A stretch of 64,000 nt of DNA from Eucalyptus grandis (taxonomy: Eukaryota; Streptophyta; Magnoliopsida; Myrtales; Myrtaceae). Below, piece by piece: positions 51,100 to 62,644 of the stretch; within the stretch, counting starts at the first letter, position 1, and every line of letters starts with the position of its first letter. The position numbers were made by a program, and so were the translations under genes. The stretch covers positions 62,703,278 through 62,767,277 of the forward strand of contig NC_052616.1 of NCBI RefSeq assembly GCF_016545825.1, given 5' to 3'. The notes under the pieces are model-generated. The model searched no databases, was not told the DNA's origin, and worked only from the letters and a program-made list of their open reading frames with translations.

Positions 51100-51984
51100 G
51101 AAAGCACTCGGTACATGATCATACAAGCATGCGACCTCACTCCATGAATCCTTATAATTCTACATCGGTGTACTGGGTCCGATGCTGATGGAATCGCTGC
51201 TGCTGCTACTACTGCTTTGAGCAAAACATGAATAAAGTAAATAATTTCTATTCTAGGAGTGATATTCAAAATCCCATTCAATGCCCGCAGGTTTTTCTTT
51301 TTGTCTCTTTCTCTCCCTCTCTCTCACTGTGGACTTCGAATATATTCGTTCAGCACGAAAATTGGTTGGCACACTGGACTAAGTGAGGGGAGCATCGGCG
51401 AGGTAACTCGGCTGCCACTCGCACTGTCGACTGACGTCGGCGGGTCCCTCCAAAGCTGGTTTTTCTCTTCGATGTCCTCCTCTCTCAGCCTTCTGGTGTC
51501 TCTCTCTCTCTCCATCTGTAGTAACGCCTCCGTGTTTCCTTGTTTTACTCCTCTGCATTCCCTCTGACCCTGCATGCATGGAAATTTGGTCTCATGCTCT
51601 CTTTGATGAATGGAAGGATTCACATGTATTTTTCTTCTCTCTCCTCTTCATGTCCTCCTCCTTCCTGGCACGCCGGTTCATGCGGAATCTCAGCTCATTG
51701 ATGAATGGAGAGTTTGAAGTAAGTAAATGAGATAAAAGATTGTGGGTCGCAATACCTATTAAACTTTTGTAATGACGTTCCCTTTTGAATTCAAGGAAAA
51801 CAATTACGTTCCCTGTTTAAAGTTCAAGACCAAAGCAGAAGAAAGTGCTGACAATTACATTTTGTAATGATTCGAATCTCAACTTCCCATCATAACTAGT
51901 TTTCTCCAAATCTGTGCTTTGTATGTGATACATTTTAAAATCTCTCTATTGAAAAAGGATGACCAAAAAAGATCATTTAAAAGA
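51100..51984. repeat. Long inverted repeat, left copy (CT-rich)
   Basis: Reverse complement of 62645-63636. Landmarks in this copy: GAAAGCACTCGGTACATGAT (start), TACTGGGTCCGATGCTGATGG, TATATTCGTTCAGCACGAAA, AGCTGGTTTTTCTCTTCGAT and AAAAAGGATGACC (end). It contains CT runs and a frame sharing HCGLRIYSFSTKIGWHTGLS with the other copy, but conservation looks like plain DNA identity rather than coding constraint. Confidence 0.85.
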
Positions 51985-52143
51985 AGTTATTTTTGCCGTA
52001 TGAGAGGACTTTGAACGCGCGCTTGGGAGTTTACGTTCAGATTGGATTGTTTATATATAAAAAATTATTTTGGCCCCTTGGGCTTTAAAATGGTGAGGGT
52101 GGCCGGAGGGAGGAGGAGGAGATCAGGAGGAGAGGGAGCCGAG

Positions 52144-52189
<46 letters not shown>

Positions 52190-54039
52190 GGAAGAAGAGT
52201 CGAGAGGGAGGGGAGAAGGAGCGGTGGCCTTGTTCCTTGGGGCGTCTTCCCAGTGAGGGGGTGTTTCCGACAAACCTGGTTAATCTCACGGTCCCGCCTT
52301 CCGTTCCTCCACGCTCTGCCGCAGCACCAACGGCCGCTGCTCTCGACTATGCCTCCTTGATGACGACCCAACGCAATTGGGGGAGCAGCTGCACCGCAAG
52401 CCCAGACGAGATCCCAGCTCTTTCAAAAAGAAACAGAGTTAGCTGCGAGTCTTATGTAGCTTAGCTTTGTTGATCTTGCTGTTCAGAAAGAGTTAAGAAA
52501 TCAGGCTCGGTGGTTTATCTTCATGTGGTCAGCCATTCCATATAGGAACATTAGTCGACAATGTTCAGATTCGCATTACCGGATTGAGTCACTCATTAGG
52601 ATTGTGAACTTATGATTTTGATATGGTATGTGCCGACCACAAGAAGACAAATCACCGTTAACATCCACAAGAGCAGAAAGTGACTTGTGCATTGAGACTC
52701 CTTAAGTTGACTGCAGGAAGACCCTGATTTCTTAATTCTTTCTGAATCAACAAGGTCAACAAAGCTTAGCGCAGTGTCACTTTATAACATTTGCAAGCAA
52801 TTTAGTGTAATATGCTTTCCCAGTAACCATTATCAAAACCCAAAATTACATACAACAGACAAGGAATAAAACTCCCAAGTTTGACATTCATGTACCCGCA
52901 CAACCAGGACTGGAGTTGGTTAGAGCGGTGGATGGCAGCCAGGCCATTGGAACTCGAACCTCTGGTTCTGCCAGAAGCACAACATCTGTCGTTCCCTTCT
53001 TCCCCTGCTGGTCCTAGTAGGCATTCGGGACCTCCCAGCGTAGCCACCATTGAAGGTGTAGAGAGGAGTGAATAAAACTGGGCCATTGTTTCAAGTGTTT
53101 GTTTCTTTGCAACTGTGTGCAACCAAGGCTTCTCACTGACCACTCCTGTTTAATAACTAGTTTATTGTATCCTGAGATTGGTCATGGTGTGATATTTGTA
53201 GGCATAAACGAATGATATGTGTGCTTGTAGTTTGCTGTGGATGGCTTTTCTAATCTAATGTTTCTTCTAATTGTTTCTTGATGGATTCTCTTATTTTCAG
53301 TTTGGGAAATCAGCAAGCTTTAGTATTTTCGCCATTTGTGTGTGTGTGTGTCTCTCTCCCTCTCCCTCTCCCTATCCTTTTGTGCACTTGGACAATTTCA
53401 TATCATGGTTCATAACAATGTCAGTGACCAATAGAACTAAGAAAAGTCCCCGCATAGCAAGCCTGTTTTCCGTTGCCATTGAAAGTGGTTGTGACGCGAT
53501 TCTGTCAAATTGGGTCATTGCTGGATTATCGGGGGCTCCACCTAAATATATCACTTGGAAGAACAATGTGTATTGGCTGTGGGAGAGATAACAAGGGCAG
53601 AGGCATCATGGTTCGATTATCTACATTGCTTGAAGAGTCCCTTTCTCGGTCATCCTCATATTTAATGCTGTTGAATCTCATAAGGCACTTAACTGGAGTT
53701 CAAATCAACTCTGTGCCTATGCGGCAGGAAACGATTTGGATTTCTCGATAATAAACTTTGGGTTGATTCTCCGTAGATCAGAGAGGGTAATGGGCTGAAA
53801 TAGAAATCATGATCTTATGGTGAGTTTAAGACTACATATTCAATTTCTAACGACTGTCAAACAAGGTGGTCTAGTATTATGAGTTTGCTGATCAAGTAAC
53901 TAGATGGTCGTGCCATATTCCAAATGTCGGCTGTCTAATCAATGGAATGAATACGTGGAAGGAGATCAGTGCTATGAAGAACTTGTTGCTGTCCAAAATC
54001 ATGGTGAATCTTTATGTATTTCATTCACTACGAAAATGT
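51985..54039. other. Between the inverted repeat and the PUR7 remnant, no gene established
   Basis: Contains a GA microsatellite at 52151-52184 inside a 140-codon plus frame (52042-52464) and a mixed GT/CT run at 53337-53377 inside another frame. Both frames are low-complexity driven. The 3' PUR7 exons expected here on the minus strand are not recognisable. Confidence 0.4.
52151..52184. repeat. GA microsatellite
   Basis: Uninterrupted GA run of about 17 dinucleotides. Confidence 0.9.
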
Positions 54040-54323
54040 TACTAGGACTATCCAAATAATAGTGTGATTGTCACGCGAGATAACCATTAAAGTCCAACAC
54101 CGAGTTCCTTTACTCTACGTAGCAATCGACTCATTCACAATAGTTTATGTCAGGAGATGCTACTACAGCATTTGAAGTGATATGCTTCGTTCTGTCAAAC
54201 CACCACAGGCTCCTTATGTTGAGGACCTGAAAAGTTTCATGCGGCAGGAACCATTTCATAACCACCAAACGAACAAAAATTAAGCTGTCTAGGGTAAAAT
54301 CCATAAAGAAAATATAGCTGTTC

Positions 54324-54338
54324 AACACACCTGGCCTT
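54324..54338 (+). repeat. LINE target-site duplication, 5' copy
   Basis: AACACACCTGGCCTT, identical to 60813-60827. It corresponds on the minus strand to the PUR7 exon 2 end plus its splice donor (AAGGCCAG|GTGTGTT). Confidence 0.9.
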
Positions 54339-54357
54339 AAACCCCCCCCACCGCATG

Positions 54358-54445
54358 CTCTCTCCCGAATGGCGAGTTCCTCCCTACCGACTGGGTAGTC
54401 CTCTCTCCCGAATGGCGAGTAATCCCTACCGTCTGGGTAGTTTTG
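54358..54445 (+). repeat. Duplicated 40-bp motif in the LINE 5' UTR
   Basis: CTCTCTCCCGAATGGCGAGT followed by a CCCTACCG(A/T)CTGGGTAGT tail occurs twice in a row (about 54358 and 54401). Such 5' monomers can be part of an internal promoter; no function is shown here. Confidence 0.8.
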
Positions 54446-54799
54446 CAGATTTCTTCAAGGTAAACTTTCTCTCCACCTTCAAATGGCATACCTAATCATT
54501 TCCAGAATGTTCACGATCGAGGCTCTGAAGAAACCCTCCCGAAAAACAAAACCCTAAAACCCCTAAAACCCAAACACCCATTCCATCCCAAATCATTGTT
54601 CCTCTGTCAGGATTCGTCAACCCCAAGAACAGAATCCTATAACCCAGCCCTTACTAAATCTTTCCACCCGGTAAGAAGATCCGATTTCTATAGTTCCGGA
54701 ATATGAATCGAAGCCCCCCTGAGCTCCCTTCAATCGCACTGGGCAAGCTATCCTGTCTTCTGCGGGTGCCACAAGTGTAACAGACCTGGATTGAAACAA

Positions 54800-56104
54800 A
54801 TGGCAAGTGAGATTGATGATGAAAAGCATGTTGCAGCATTGTGTAAAAGTCTTGGTACTCTATGGTCCGAGGACGATGTTGTTGAGATTAAAGGTGGTAT
54901 CTCTGCAGATAAATTGGCTGAATGCAGGAAGACTCTGTTCGGGAAATTACATTCCAAACCACATGTAAATTTTCCAGCCTTCTTCACTACAATAAAGAAA
55001 GTTTGGAAGGTGGAGAATGTTACATGTACTGTGATAGCACCAGGATATTTCTCTTTTACATTTCAGTCTGAAGCTGATAAAAAAAGAGTTGTCGACTCGG
55101 GGCCGTGGTCTTTCTCTGGAAGTTTACTCGTTTTACAGCAATGCGAACCTGATATTCCCGATCTATGCTATGAATTTACATATTGTGACTTCTGGGTGCA
55201 CTTCTACGGACTACCACTTGGAAGAGCTACTCATGAATCTATTAGAGATATAGCAGCAAAGCTGGGTGAAGTAGTTGAGGTGAAATTGGATACCAAAGGA
55301 AACAACAATTCCAAGTTTGGTAAGGCAAAAGTTAAGATAAATCTAGAGATGCCCCTTAAGACAGGAGTTCTGCTTAATCTGGAGAATAAAAGGCTGTGGG
55401 TGGAGTTTAAGTACGAACGACTTCCGAACTATTGTTATTCATGCGGAAAAATAGGGCATTATGCCTCGGATTGCAAAGACATTCCCTATGAAGCCTCGGG
55501 GCTAGCAGCAAACTTACCAGGCAGGTTCGGCCATTGGTTACGAGCGGAAGCTCGGGAGCTAAGCCCGCACGGGAAGATCTTCTATGGCAAACAGGAGATA
55601 CCACCAGATGACGACGAGATTGTGCCTGAGACACCCACAAATTCAGCTCCTGAAACAGATACGTACCAGCAACATCGGAATACAAACCAAACACTAGCCA
55701 TATGTGAACCGGGCCATGCAGAACAACTAAACACACAGGAGATGAGCCAATCAAATCAGCACTTTCCACTGGTCATTATGGAGGAGAAAGGGCCACAAAA
55801 AAGAGGAAGTTGCTGCATTGATAAAGAATCAGCTATGGTGCTATATGAGGAGCAATACAAGGAAGCAGAAATGGAGATGGAGCAGAATATAACAGGGGAA
55901 AAGGGGCTGATAAGGCATAAATCCAGATGTTCAAAGGGTTCAAATGCAAAAAAAGGCAAGAGATTTTGCCCGTATGGGGCTCAATCCTCAAGAACACCAG
56001 AATTCGACAATACTCAGCTGGTGGAAACTCCTATAAAAGTGGTGGAGAAATCAAGTCAATGGGCTTTGGTGGCTAGCCCTAATAAGCCACCGGTTGATCC
56101 ATGA
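54800..56104 (+). CDS. LINE ORF1 protein (DUF4283, CCHC zinc knuckle)
   Basis: 434 codons from the ATG at 54800 (MASEIDDEKHVAALC), a better start than the upstream TTG at 54791. Residues about 20-165 form the DUF4283 region (KVWKVENVTCTVIAPGYFSF, SGPWSFSGSLLVLQ, FWVHFYGLPLG). Near residue 212 lies a zf-CCHC_4-type knuckle CYSCGKIGHYASDC. The C-terminal 200 residues are polar and probably disordered, with a basic patch (KKGKRFCPYG). ORF1 proteins bind LINE RNA and assemble the ribonucleoprotein. Its stop overlaps the ORF2 start as ATGA at 56101-56104. Frame intact, so it could still be translated if expressed. Confidence 0.92.
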   Translation: MASEIDDEKHVAALCKSLGTLWSEDDVVEIKGGISADKLAECRKTLFGKLHSKPHVNFPAFFTTIKKVWKVENVTCTVIAPGYFSFTFQSEADKKRVVDSGPWSFSGSLLVLQQCEPDIPDLCYEFTYCDFWVHFYGLPLGRATHESIRDIAAKLGEVVEVKLDTKGNNNSKFGKAKVKINLEMPLKTGVLLNLENKRLWVEFKYERLPNYCYSCGKIGHYASDCKDIPYEASGLAANLPGRFGHWLRAEARELSPHGKIFYGKQEIPPDDDEIVPETPTNSAPETDTYQQHRNTNQTLAICEPGHAEQLNTQEMSQSNQHFPLVIMEEKGPQKRGSCCIDKESAMVLYEEQYKEAEMEMEQNITGEKGLIRHKSRCSKGSNAKKGKRFCPYGAQSSRTPEFDNTQLVETPIKVVEKSSQWALVASPNKPPVDP

Positions 56105-59100
56105 AGCTATTGTGCTGGAATTGTCAGGGGTTGGGCACACCCTTGACAATTCAGGCATTAAGGGTCCTAGCGACCCAGGAAAGGCCCAGTATTATGTTTA
56201 TTATGGAGACAAAAAATCAAGAACTCAAGGTGCAGCGTATAAGAAGGAGGCTGAAATTTCACAATGGCTTTGTGGTGAATCCAGAAGGAATAGGTGGAGG
56301 ATTGGCTCTTTTCTGGGATGAGCAGGTAAGGATAGACATTGATTCCTTTTCAAGAAACTATATTCACATTCAGTGCCTAATCAAAGAAACACAGCAGCAG
56401 ATGCATATAACTTTTGTTCATGCTCCTAATGAATTTCAAGATAGAGTAATGTTATGGGAGGCTCTATATCGAAAAAGTTCTACATATCACTCACCCTGGC
56501 TTTGCATGGGGGATTTCAACGATATATTGTATCATTGGGAAAAAGTGGGGAAAAAGAGAGCAGAATCTTATCGGATGGCAGCCTTTAGGGATTTCTTGTT
56601 TCGATGTTCTTTAATGGACTTGGAGAGCAAGGGATGTGCCTTCACCTGGAAAAACAACAGAACAGAGAACATCTGGTCAAGAAACGTCTAGATAGAGCTC
56701 TATGCACTTCAGATTGGAGGATAGCACACCCCAACGCAGAATGCACAGCGTTACCAGCCATAGGGTCAGATCACAGTCCCCTTATTCTATCTTTCGACTC
56801 ACAAAAGAAAAGAAGGAGGAAGATTTTCAGATACGAAGCATTTTGGTCAACAAATGAAGAGTGTGGGCAAATTGTAAAGAATACATGGGCTGAATTAGAA
56901 CCCCTGAATCTAGATATGGGTAAAAAATTGCAGATTGTGGCCCAAAAGTTGGGAGAATGGAGTAAAAATAGGACGGTAAATGCAGATATTAGAATTAAGG
57001 TGCTGAGAAATGAGCTGCAAAGATTGACAAATAGTGTTGGGAAGGAAAAAGAAAGTGAAACAGCAAAGCAGATAACCCAGGAGTTAGAAAAGCTGTGGAG
57101 TCAAGAGGAGATGTATTGGGGAATGCGCTCGAGAATTACTTGGCTCAAGTGTGGGGATAGGAATACTAAATTTTTCCATGCATCAACTATCCAAAGGAGA
57201 TCCAGAAATAGAATTACCTTGCTGAAAAACGCTGAAGAGGAATGGGTGAATGAGGAACAGTCTTTGAAGGAGATGACAGTCGCTTCTTCAAAAACTTATA
57301 TAACTCAGTTGGGCCTCGCAACTTTCAGCCTGTAATTCAGCAAATCCCGACCTCAGTTGATGTAAGCATGAATCAACAGTTAATTAAACCAGTCACGATG
57401 GAGGAAATTACAGAGGCAATGCAACAACTAGGAGCTACAAAAGCTCCGGGTCCAGATGGACTTAATGGGTTATTCTATTGGGATCATTGGCCACATATTA
57501 GCCAGGATATTTTCAACGAAGTGCAGAAGTTTTTTGAGACTGGTTATCTAAATCCTGAGCTGAACAGAACCCAAATCACACTCATCCCCAAAATCTCAAA
57601 CCCAGAAAAGCTTGATCAATTCCGACCTATAAGCCTCTGCAATTTTGTCTATAAAATAATTTCCAAAGTGTTGGCCAATAGACTTAAACCTGTGCTACCG
57701 CAAATTATAGCAGAAGAACAAAGTGCTTTTGTGGGAGGAAGACAAATACAAGATAATATTCTGATAGTCCAAGAAGTACTTCATAAGCTGAGAATTCGGG
57801 AAAGGAAAAACAAATTTCAAGCGGTCTTAAAGCTTGACATGCAAAAAGCTTATGACCGAATTGAATGGGACTTCCTTAGAGAATGCTTGCTCAAGAAGGG
57901 ATTCAGTGAGAAGTGGGTACAATGGGTCACACAGTGTGTTTCAACGGTCTCCTTTAGTGTCAATTTTAACGGTGAGCCCCAACCATTCTTTCAACCTACA
58001 AGAGGGATTCGTCAAGGGGATCCCCTATCCCCATATCTGTTTATCCTAGTGGCTGATGTACTATCAAATCTAATGCAAATAGCAGTAGTCGAAGGCACAA
58101 TCCAAGGAATTAAACTAAACAGTGGCTGCCCTACTCTATCCCACCTGCTCTTTGCGGATGATTCCATCTTCTTCCTCCATGGTACTATCACGGAATGTCA
58201 GAATTTGGCGGAAATACTACACCAGTATTGTTTTGCTTCAGGACAGGCCATAAACCTGAATAAATCAGGTATCTATTTTAGTAAGAACTGCCCAATGAAT
58301 TTAAGGAGGAATATGGCAGCAGAGTTGAGGGTCCCGGAAATAGAAAAAACAGGGAAATATCTGGGGATTCCTTCGGATTGGGGAGGCTCGAAAAAAGATG
58401 TTTTTGCCTGGATTTTAGCTCGAGTTAACAAGAAATTAGAAAGCTGGAAGGAACTTTTGTTGACAAGAGCAGGTAAGGAGATATTGATTAAATCAGTAGT
58501 GCAGGCCATTCCACAGTATGCAATGTCTATTTTCAAGTTACCGGTGTCAATATGCAAAGCCATAGAGAAAAAGATTGCCAACTTTTGGTGGAGAAATGGG
58601 AAAAACACTGCTGGAATTCATTGGAGAAAATGGGAGAGATTGAAACTCAGGAAAAACGAAGGAGGACTTGGATTTAAAGACTTAACAGTTTTCAACCAGG
58701 CCATGTTAGGTAAGCAAGCATGGCGGATTTCACAGCAACCTCAGTCCCTATTAAGCAAACTAATGAAGGGCCTATACCATCCACACTGTGAATTTTGGAA
58801 AGCTGGAAATGGAACACGACCATCGTGGGGATGGAGGAGCGTTATAGTGGGAAGAAATTCCATAGCACCAGATGTTATTTGGTCTGTTGGCAATGGTCAG
58901 AAAATCTCGATAAGAGAGGATAAATGGCTAAAAAGCGGTTTGATTGGAGGACTCGACTACAACAGATGAACCAGGGAAAGTTAGTGCACTCATACAACAG
59001 GGGAATGGCATGTGGAACGAAACTATACTTCGAATGATGTTTGATGAACAAAGGGTACAGGAAATACTTGCTATCCCTATTGGGCTCTCAACAACAGAAG

Positions 59101-60778
59101 ATAGATTAGTATGGATGCGCAACAATTCAGGGTCTTATACAGTAAAGAGTGGGTATTTTACAACAAGAGACAGAGCAGTCAAACCACCACTTACATCAAA
59201 GAACATCCTCGCATCAAACAAATCCAGATCTATGGAAACATATTTGGCACTCGGACACACTACCCAAAGTGAAACAATTTCTCGGAATATCGCCAAAATG
59301 CATTGCCTACTATGGACAACCTTCATCGAAGGAAAATAGTACCTGACCCACTTTGCCCCATCTGCAAGTAGAAGCTGAGACGATCGAACACACTTTGTTG
59401 TTATGCCCTTGGACGGCTCAGATTTGGTCATCATCCCCTCTGAAAATCAAAATAACCAGATTAGGGTTAACAAGAATTGATGACTGGCTGTACATGAGGA
59501 AAATAGATCCAAAAAGTTCCTCAAAGTTTAATCAGATTGCATCGACCTTGTGGAGTATATGGCAAGACCGCAACAGGTTTATTTTCGACCAAAAGCCCCT
59601 CATCCCGAAGCAGACCCTGTTCAGATCAGAGGCATTACAGAGAAACTTTGAAACATGGAATAAAATTGCAACAAAGAAGACAGCAAGTGAGTCCCACACA
59701 AACAGTGGCAACCCCCCGAAACCGGGCGTGCTTAAACGAACATAGATGCTTCTTTTGTTCGGAGTGAGGAGAGGGGTACATACGGGACAAGAGATGCTGT
59801 TGACAGGGTCGGAGTACAAACATATTTTGCTGCAGCTTGCGCCCGAAGGGCATCCACGGATGAAGAAGAGCATGGGGGCGATAATCTGAACAAAGAAGCT
59901 GACTCTTGCGACAGCACGGGATTCACCCACAGCAGCGCAGATCTGAACCGAAACACTGAGATCCCCTTTGCTAGGAGTGAGCGAGGGGAGAGGGGCACAT
60001 ACGGGACCAGATCTATCGATAGGGTCGGTGCAGAAATTTCTTCTACTGCAGCTTGCGTCCACAGAGCATTCACGGATGAAGCAGAGCATGGGGGAGAGAA
60101 CCCGAACAGAGAAGTCACCTCTTGCGCCTGTAGGGGATTCACCCGCAAAAACGAAGTTGGGAATCGGTATGCCGAGACCCCCTTTGTTAGGCGTGAGAGA
60201 GAGGAGAGGGGTGAAAATGAAACCAGATCTGAAATTGATAGGGACAAAGATGATACCTCGGTGATGATGATTGTGGTTGCAGCGAAACAGGATGAGAGGA
60301 GAAACCGCGAACGAAGCGGGGCGCAGCGGACGGGAGAGAGCGAGAGAACAAAGCCGCTGCGTGTGCGGGGACTCCGGGCGGACTTGTTGGGGGTTTCTCC
60401 AAGATTGTTGCAGCAACTTCAGCGAGAACAAGCGAGGCCGGCGCTCTCCGGAAACCCTAGAATTTTTATCTGATAGAACGAGGGAACTTCACGGAAGTAC
60501 ACACGGACGTCTTACGCTCGTGCGGGCACTTGATTCGGCGAAGACTTCATTGGGAAGTGGCGCCGCTCGTGGACCGGATCAAGGCAAATTTTCACGGGTT
60601 TATGGGCCTCACCTTGGCCCATTGTAGCAGAGAAGCAAATAGGCCCGCGGACTGGGTAGCGAAGGCTCATCGACAAAATTATCTCCCGAGAGATTGGGTG
60701 ACTAATCCCCCGACAGCTTTATTTGACTTGTTATGCGCCGATGTTCTTGATGTATTTTCTCCGAACTCTACTAAGTAA
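56101..60778 (+). pseudogene. LINE ORF2: endonuclease, reverse transcriptase, zf-RVT, RNase H; frameshifted
   Basis: Starts MKLLCWNCQGLG, the EEP/APE-type endonuclease opening, with catalytic words METKN, MGDFNDIL and SDHSPLIL (56101-56790). Reverse transcriptase (about 57400-58250) has KAPGPDGLNG, FRPISLCNFVYKIISKVLAN, LKLDMQKAYDRIEW, RGIRQGDPLSPYLF and the catalytic FADD. The zf-RVT region (59200-59440) shows LWKHIWHSDTLPKVKQFL and HTLLLCPWTAQIW. The end (60530-60778) carries RNase H-like LAHCSREANRPADWVAKAHR. Frame changes are needed near 56690, 57270, 58950, 59200-59350, 59735 and 60470, so no full protein can be made. The RNase H region is enlarged by an unusual repeated module (59742-60473). 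Confidence 0.9.
59742..60473 (+). repeat. Open 244-codon stretch with tandem 71-72-codon module inside the LINE RNase H region
   Basis: From IDASFVRSEERGTYGTR the plus frame stays open to TGA at 60471. Two full units start at 59761 and 59974 and a partial one at about 60190. Each encodes (A/I/T)xFxRxE-RGTYGTR, then DRVG, AACxxRAxTDExEHGG-N, and GFT. Unit length is close to a multiple of three, so the frame survives the duplication. The opposite strand also has a 299-codon frame here, so openness alone proves little. GC content is higher than in the rest of the LINE. It may be coding sequence of the element's RNase H linker or captured host DNA; the end near 60448-60455 has CCTAGAATT/AAACCCTAG words like a plant 5' UTR read from the minus strand. 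Confidence 0.65.
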
Positions 60779-60812
60779 ATGAAAAGCTATCGTATTATCG
60801 ACAAAAAAAAAA

Positions 60813-60827
60813 AACACACCTGGCCTT
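60813..60827 (+). repeat. LINE target-site duplication, 3' copy
   Basis: AACACACCTGGCCTT directly after the poly(A) tail, identical to 54324-54338. It overlaps the end of PUR7 exon 2 (60820) and its donor. Confidence 0.9.
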
Positions 60828-61594
60828 TAAAAGGTATGGAAGCGATAATCCGATCAAATGCACTATGCCTATCAGTTGTCCCTAGGACAACGTAATTGCC
60901 ACCATCATAGATGTCCCCGACCTACAATTCTACGTGCTCAACGTAAAGCAGTACCAAAATTTACTCTTTCTATAATGATTAAACAAATGGAATAAGAACT
61001 TCAGGAAAAAAAGAAAAAAAAAAGCATTTATGCATTCAGTGGAATCGCAGCATCCCAGATTTCCTATCTATAACAATCCAGGAGAAATGACTGATTAGTT
61101 TCACAAAAAGTTGCAGCTCGTTTTTGAATTCGTAGAAAGATGTTGCTGTTTAGAATCAACGGGTAAAAAAAGTCAAATCTTCATGCTCCACAAAGCACCG
61201 GTCACCACTTAGATTGACTCGTTAACCTTAAAACAACAACAAACCGGAAAATCCAACACGACCCAGAAGGTAATTACCTTGCCTCTGGGTTTGGACTTGA
61301 GACCGGGGACGGTCAAGTGAAGATTCGTCTTAGAAAGGCAATTCGACATTGAGCTTCTAATACCTTCGGAGACCTCTATGCGGCTGCTGTCGATCAGAGA
61401 GCAACGATTAACAATTGCTTCCGGCCTTGACTTTGGCTTGCCATCGCCAATGAACGGGGAGTACAGAAATTTTGAGACCTGGATTTCGCTTTCAACAAAG
61501 AAATTGAACTTTGGGGAAGGTGGGTGCTAGATGTTCGATGCCGATCGGTTTCGAGGGCTTCGACAGGGCTTAAGCCCAACAAAAGCTGAGCCAT

Positions 61595-62644
61595 TATGTT
61601 TCTCCGACAGAAGGACATCAGGCAGCGACGTGTGACAAGGGGTTTTCTCGCTCGACCCTGTTCCTCAATAAGAAAAAGAAATGTCGGGAAAATTATAAAA
61701 AAAATTACTCCGTGTGAGTTTTGCCCCTGAGCAACGTGATAATGTTTGCTTCTTCAGACAATTCTAAGGGCTTTTAGGACTTTTTTGTAAATTGATGATG
61801 ACATGTATCTATAAATAATCCACCGATTAGGAATGCCAATCTTCTAAGTTTAGGACGCAATTGTATTCTAAATGTGGGACTTGTAATACACCACGGCTAG
61901 TTAAGCCCAAGGAAACCCCGAAGAAGATGATATGCCATAATATTTTTTTTTTGGTGAAATGATATGCCATAACTTAATGCTCATGTAAATAGCAATTTAG
62001 AATTGATGAGTTAAAAGAGACAAGGCTATTTCATAAATGCCGTTCCGCATCAGTGTTGATTATCATAGTTAAATTGATTTTAAACTATAAATCTTAATCT
62101 TTATTTGCTTTTTATTTTTATTTTTCAATTTTAGTCATAACCCTAGTATTCCGTAGATTAAATGCTATTTCAATTTATACATTTTTTGACTTTATGACTC
62201 GTGATCTTTTCTAAATGTCTTTAAGGCCATGGATCATAGCAAGCATAAAAATTAATCCTTTTAAGAGTCATCGAAAATAGCAAACACATATTTGTCGTAT
62301 AATCAAAGACTAGGAGGTCATGAGTCATGAAGTAAAGTAATCTATCAATTGAAATAGCATTTTCCCTCAAATTTTCCATTTTGAGGCCTAAAACAGAGAG
62401 CTCGGCAAAAAACAAAATTATCATAAGAAGTTCTTCGACTTTCTTCACTTGATAATGCTTCAAGTAGTGACAGCTGCTAACAACACTTCACTTTTTGTCA
62501 AGCTTTATAGGGAACGCCCATTTCCTCGAAACTGTAAAAACAATGAAGAATGGTTAAAGATTCAGAGAATAAAAAAATCAAAATCGAGTCGGTTGGGACA
62601 GGATGAGAAAAAGATAGTAACACGATGTGAATTACTCAACTTTT
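61595..62644. other. PUR7 5' flank, no gene seen
   Basis: Former promoter side of the minus-strand PUR7 copy, AT-rich, with only short frames. Confidence 0.45.

Larger units (their letters stand above)
54339..60812 (+). mobile_element. L1-type LINE, near full length, inactive
   Basis: About 6.47 kb with 5' UTR (54339-54799), ORF1 (54800-56104), ORF2 (56101-60778), short 3' UTR and a 12-A tail, bounded by a 15-bp duplication. Domain order (DUF4283 and CCHC in ORF1; endonuclease, reverse transcriptase, zf-RVT and RNase H in ORF2) is that of plant L1 elements with an added RNase H. ORF1 is open, but ORF2 has about five frame breaks. It lies antisense to the PUR7 remnant. Confidence 0.95.
54040..61594 (-). 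pseudogene. PUR7: SAICAR synthetase (PUR7), N-terminal exons split by a LINE
   Basis: The plastid purine enzyme joins aspartate to CAIR using ATP to give SAICAR. Exon 1 (61278-61594) starts MAQLLLGLSPVEALETDRHR and ends SNCLSKTNLHLTVPGLKSKP-RGK; a frameshift at a C run near 61512 separates the two parts. Exon 2 (60820-60921) reads VGDIYDGGNYVVLGTTDRHS and AFDRIIASIPFKGQ; the family has KVRDIYD and LVTTDR, so Arg to Gly and Val to Gly changes hit conserved spots. Exon 3 starts at 54226 with VLNIRSLWWFDRTKHITSNA, reaches SPD at about 54140 and then decays; a faint match to the DTSLWTV region lies near 54040-54060. Remaining exons are not found. A 6.5-kb LINE sits in the intron between exons 2 and 3. 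Pseudogene. Confidence 0.87.

Noticed and set aside
52042..52464. 140-codon plus frame
   Set aside because: Built around a GA microsatellite giving an Arg-Glu run; no further support.
54791..54799. TTG upstream start for LINE ORF1
   Set aside because: An ATG in a good context follows at 54800; plants rarely start at TTG.
59532..60431. 299-codon minus frame
   Set aside because: Antisense to LINE ORF2 and the tandem module; partly an echo of the plus-strand frame. Kept only as a possible captured-host-DNA hint.
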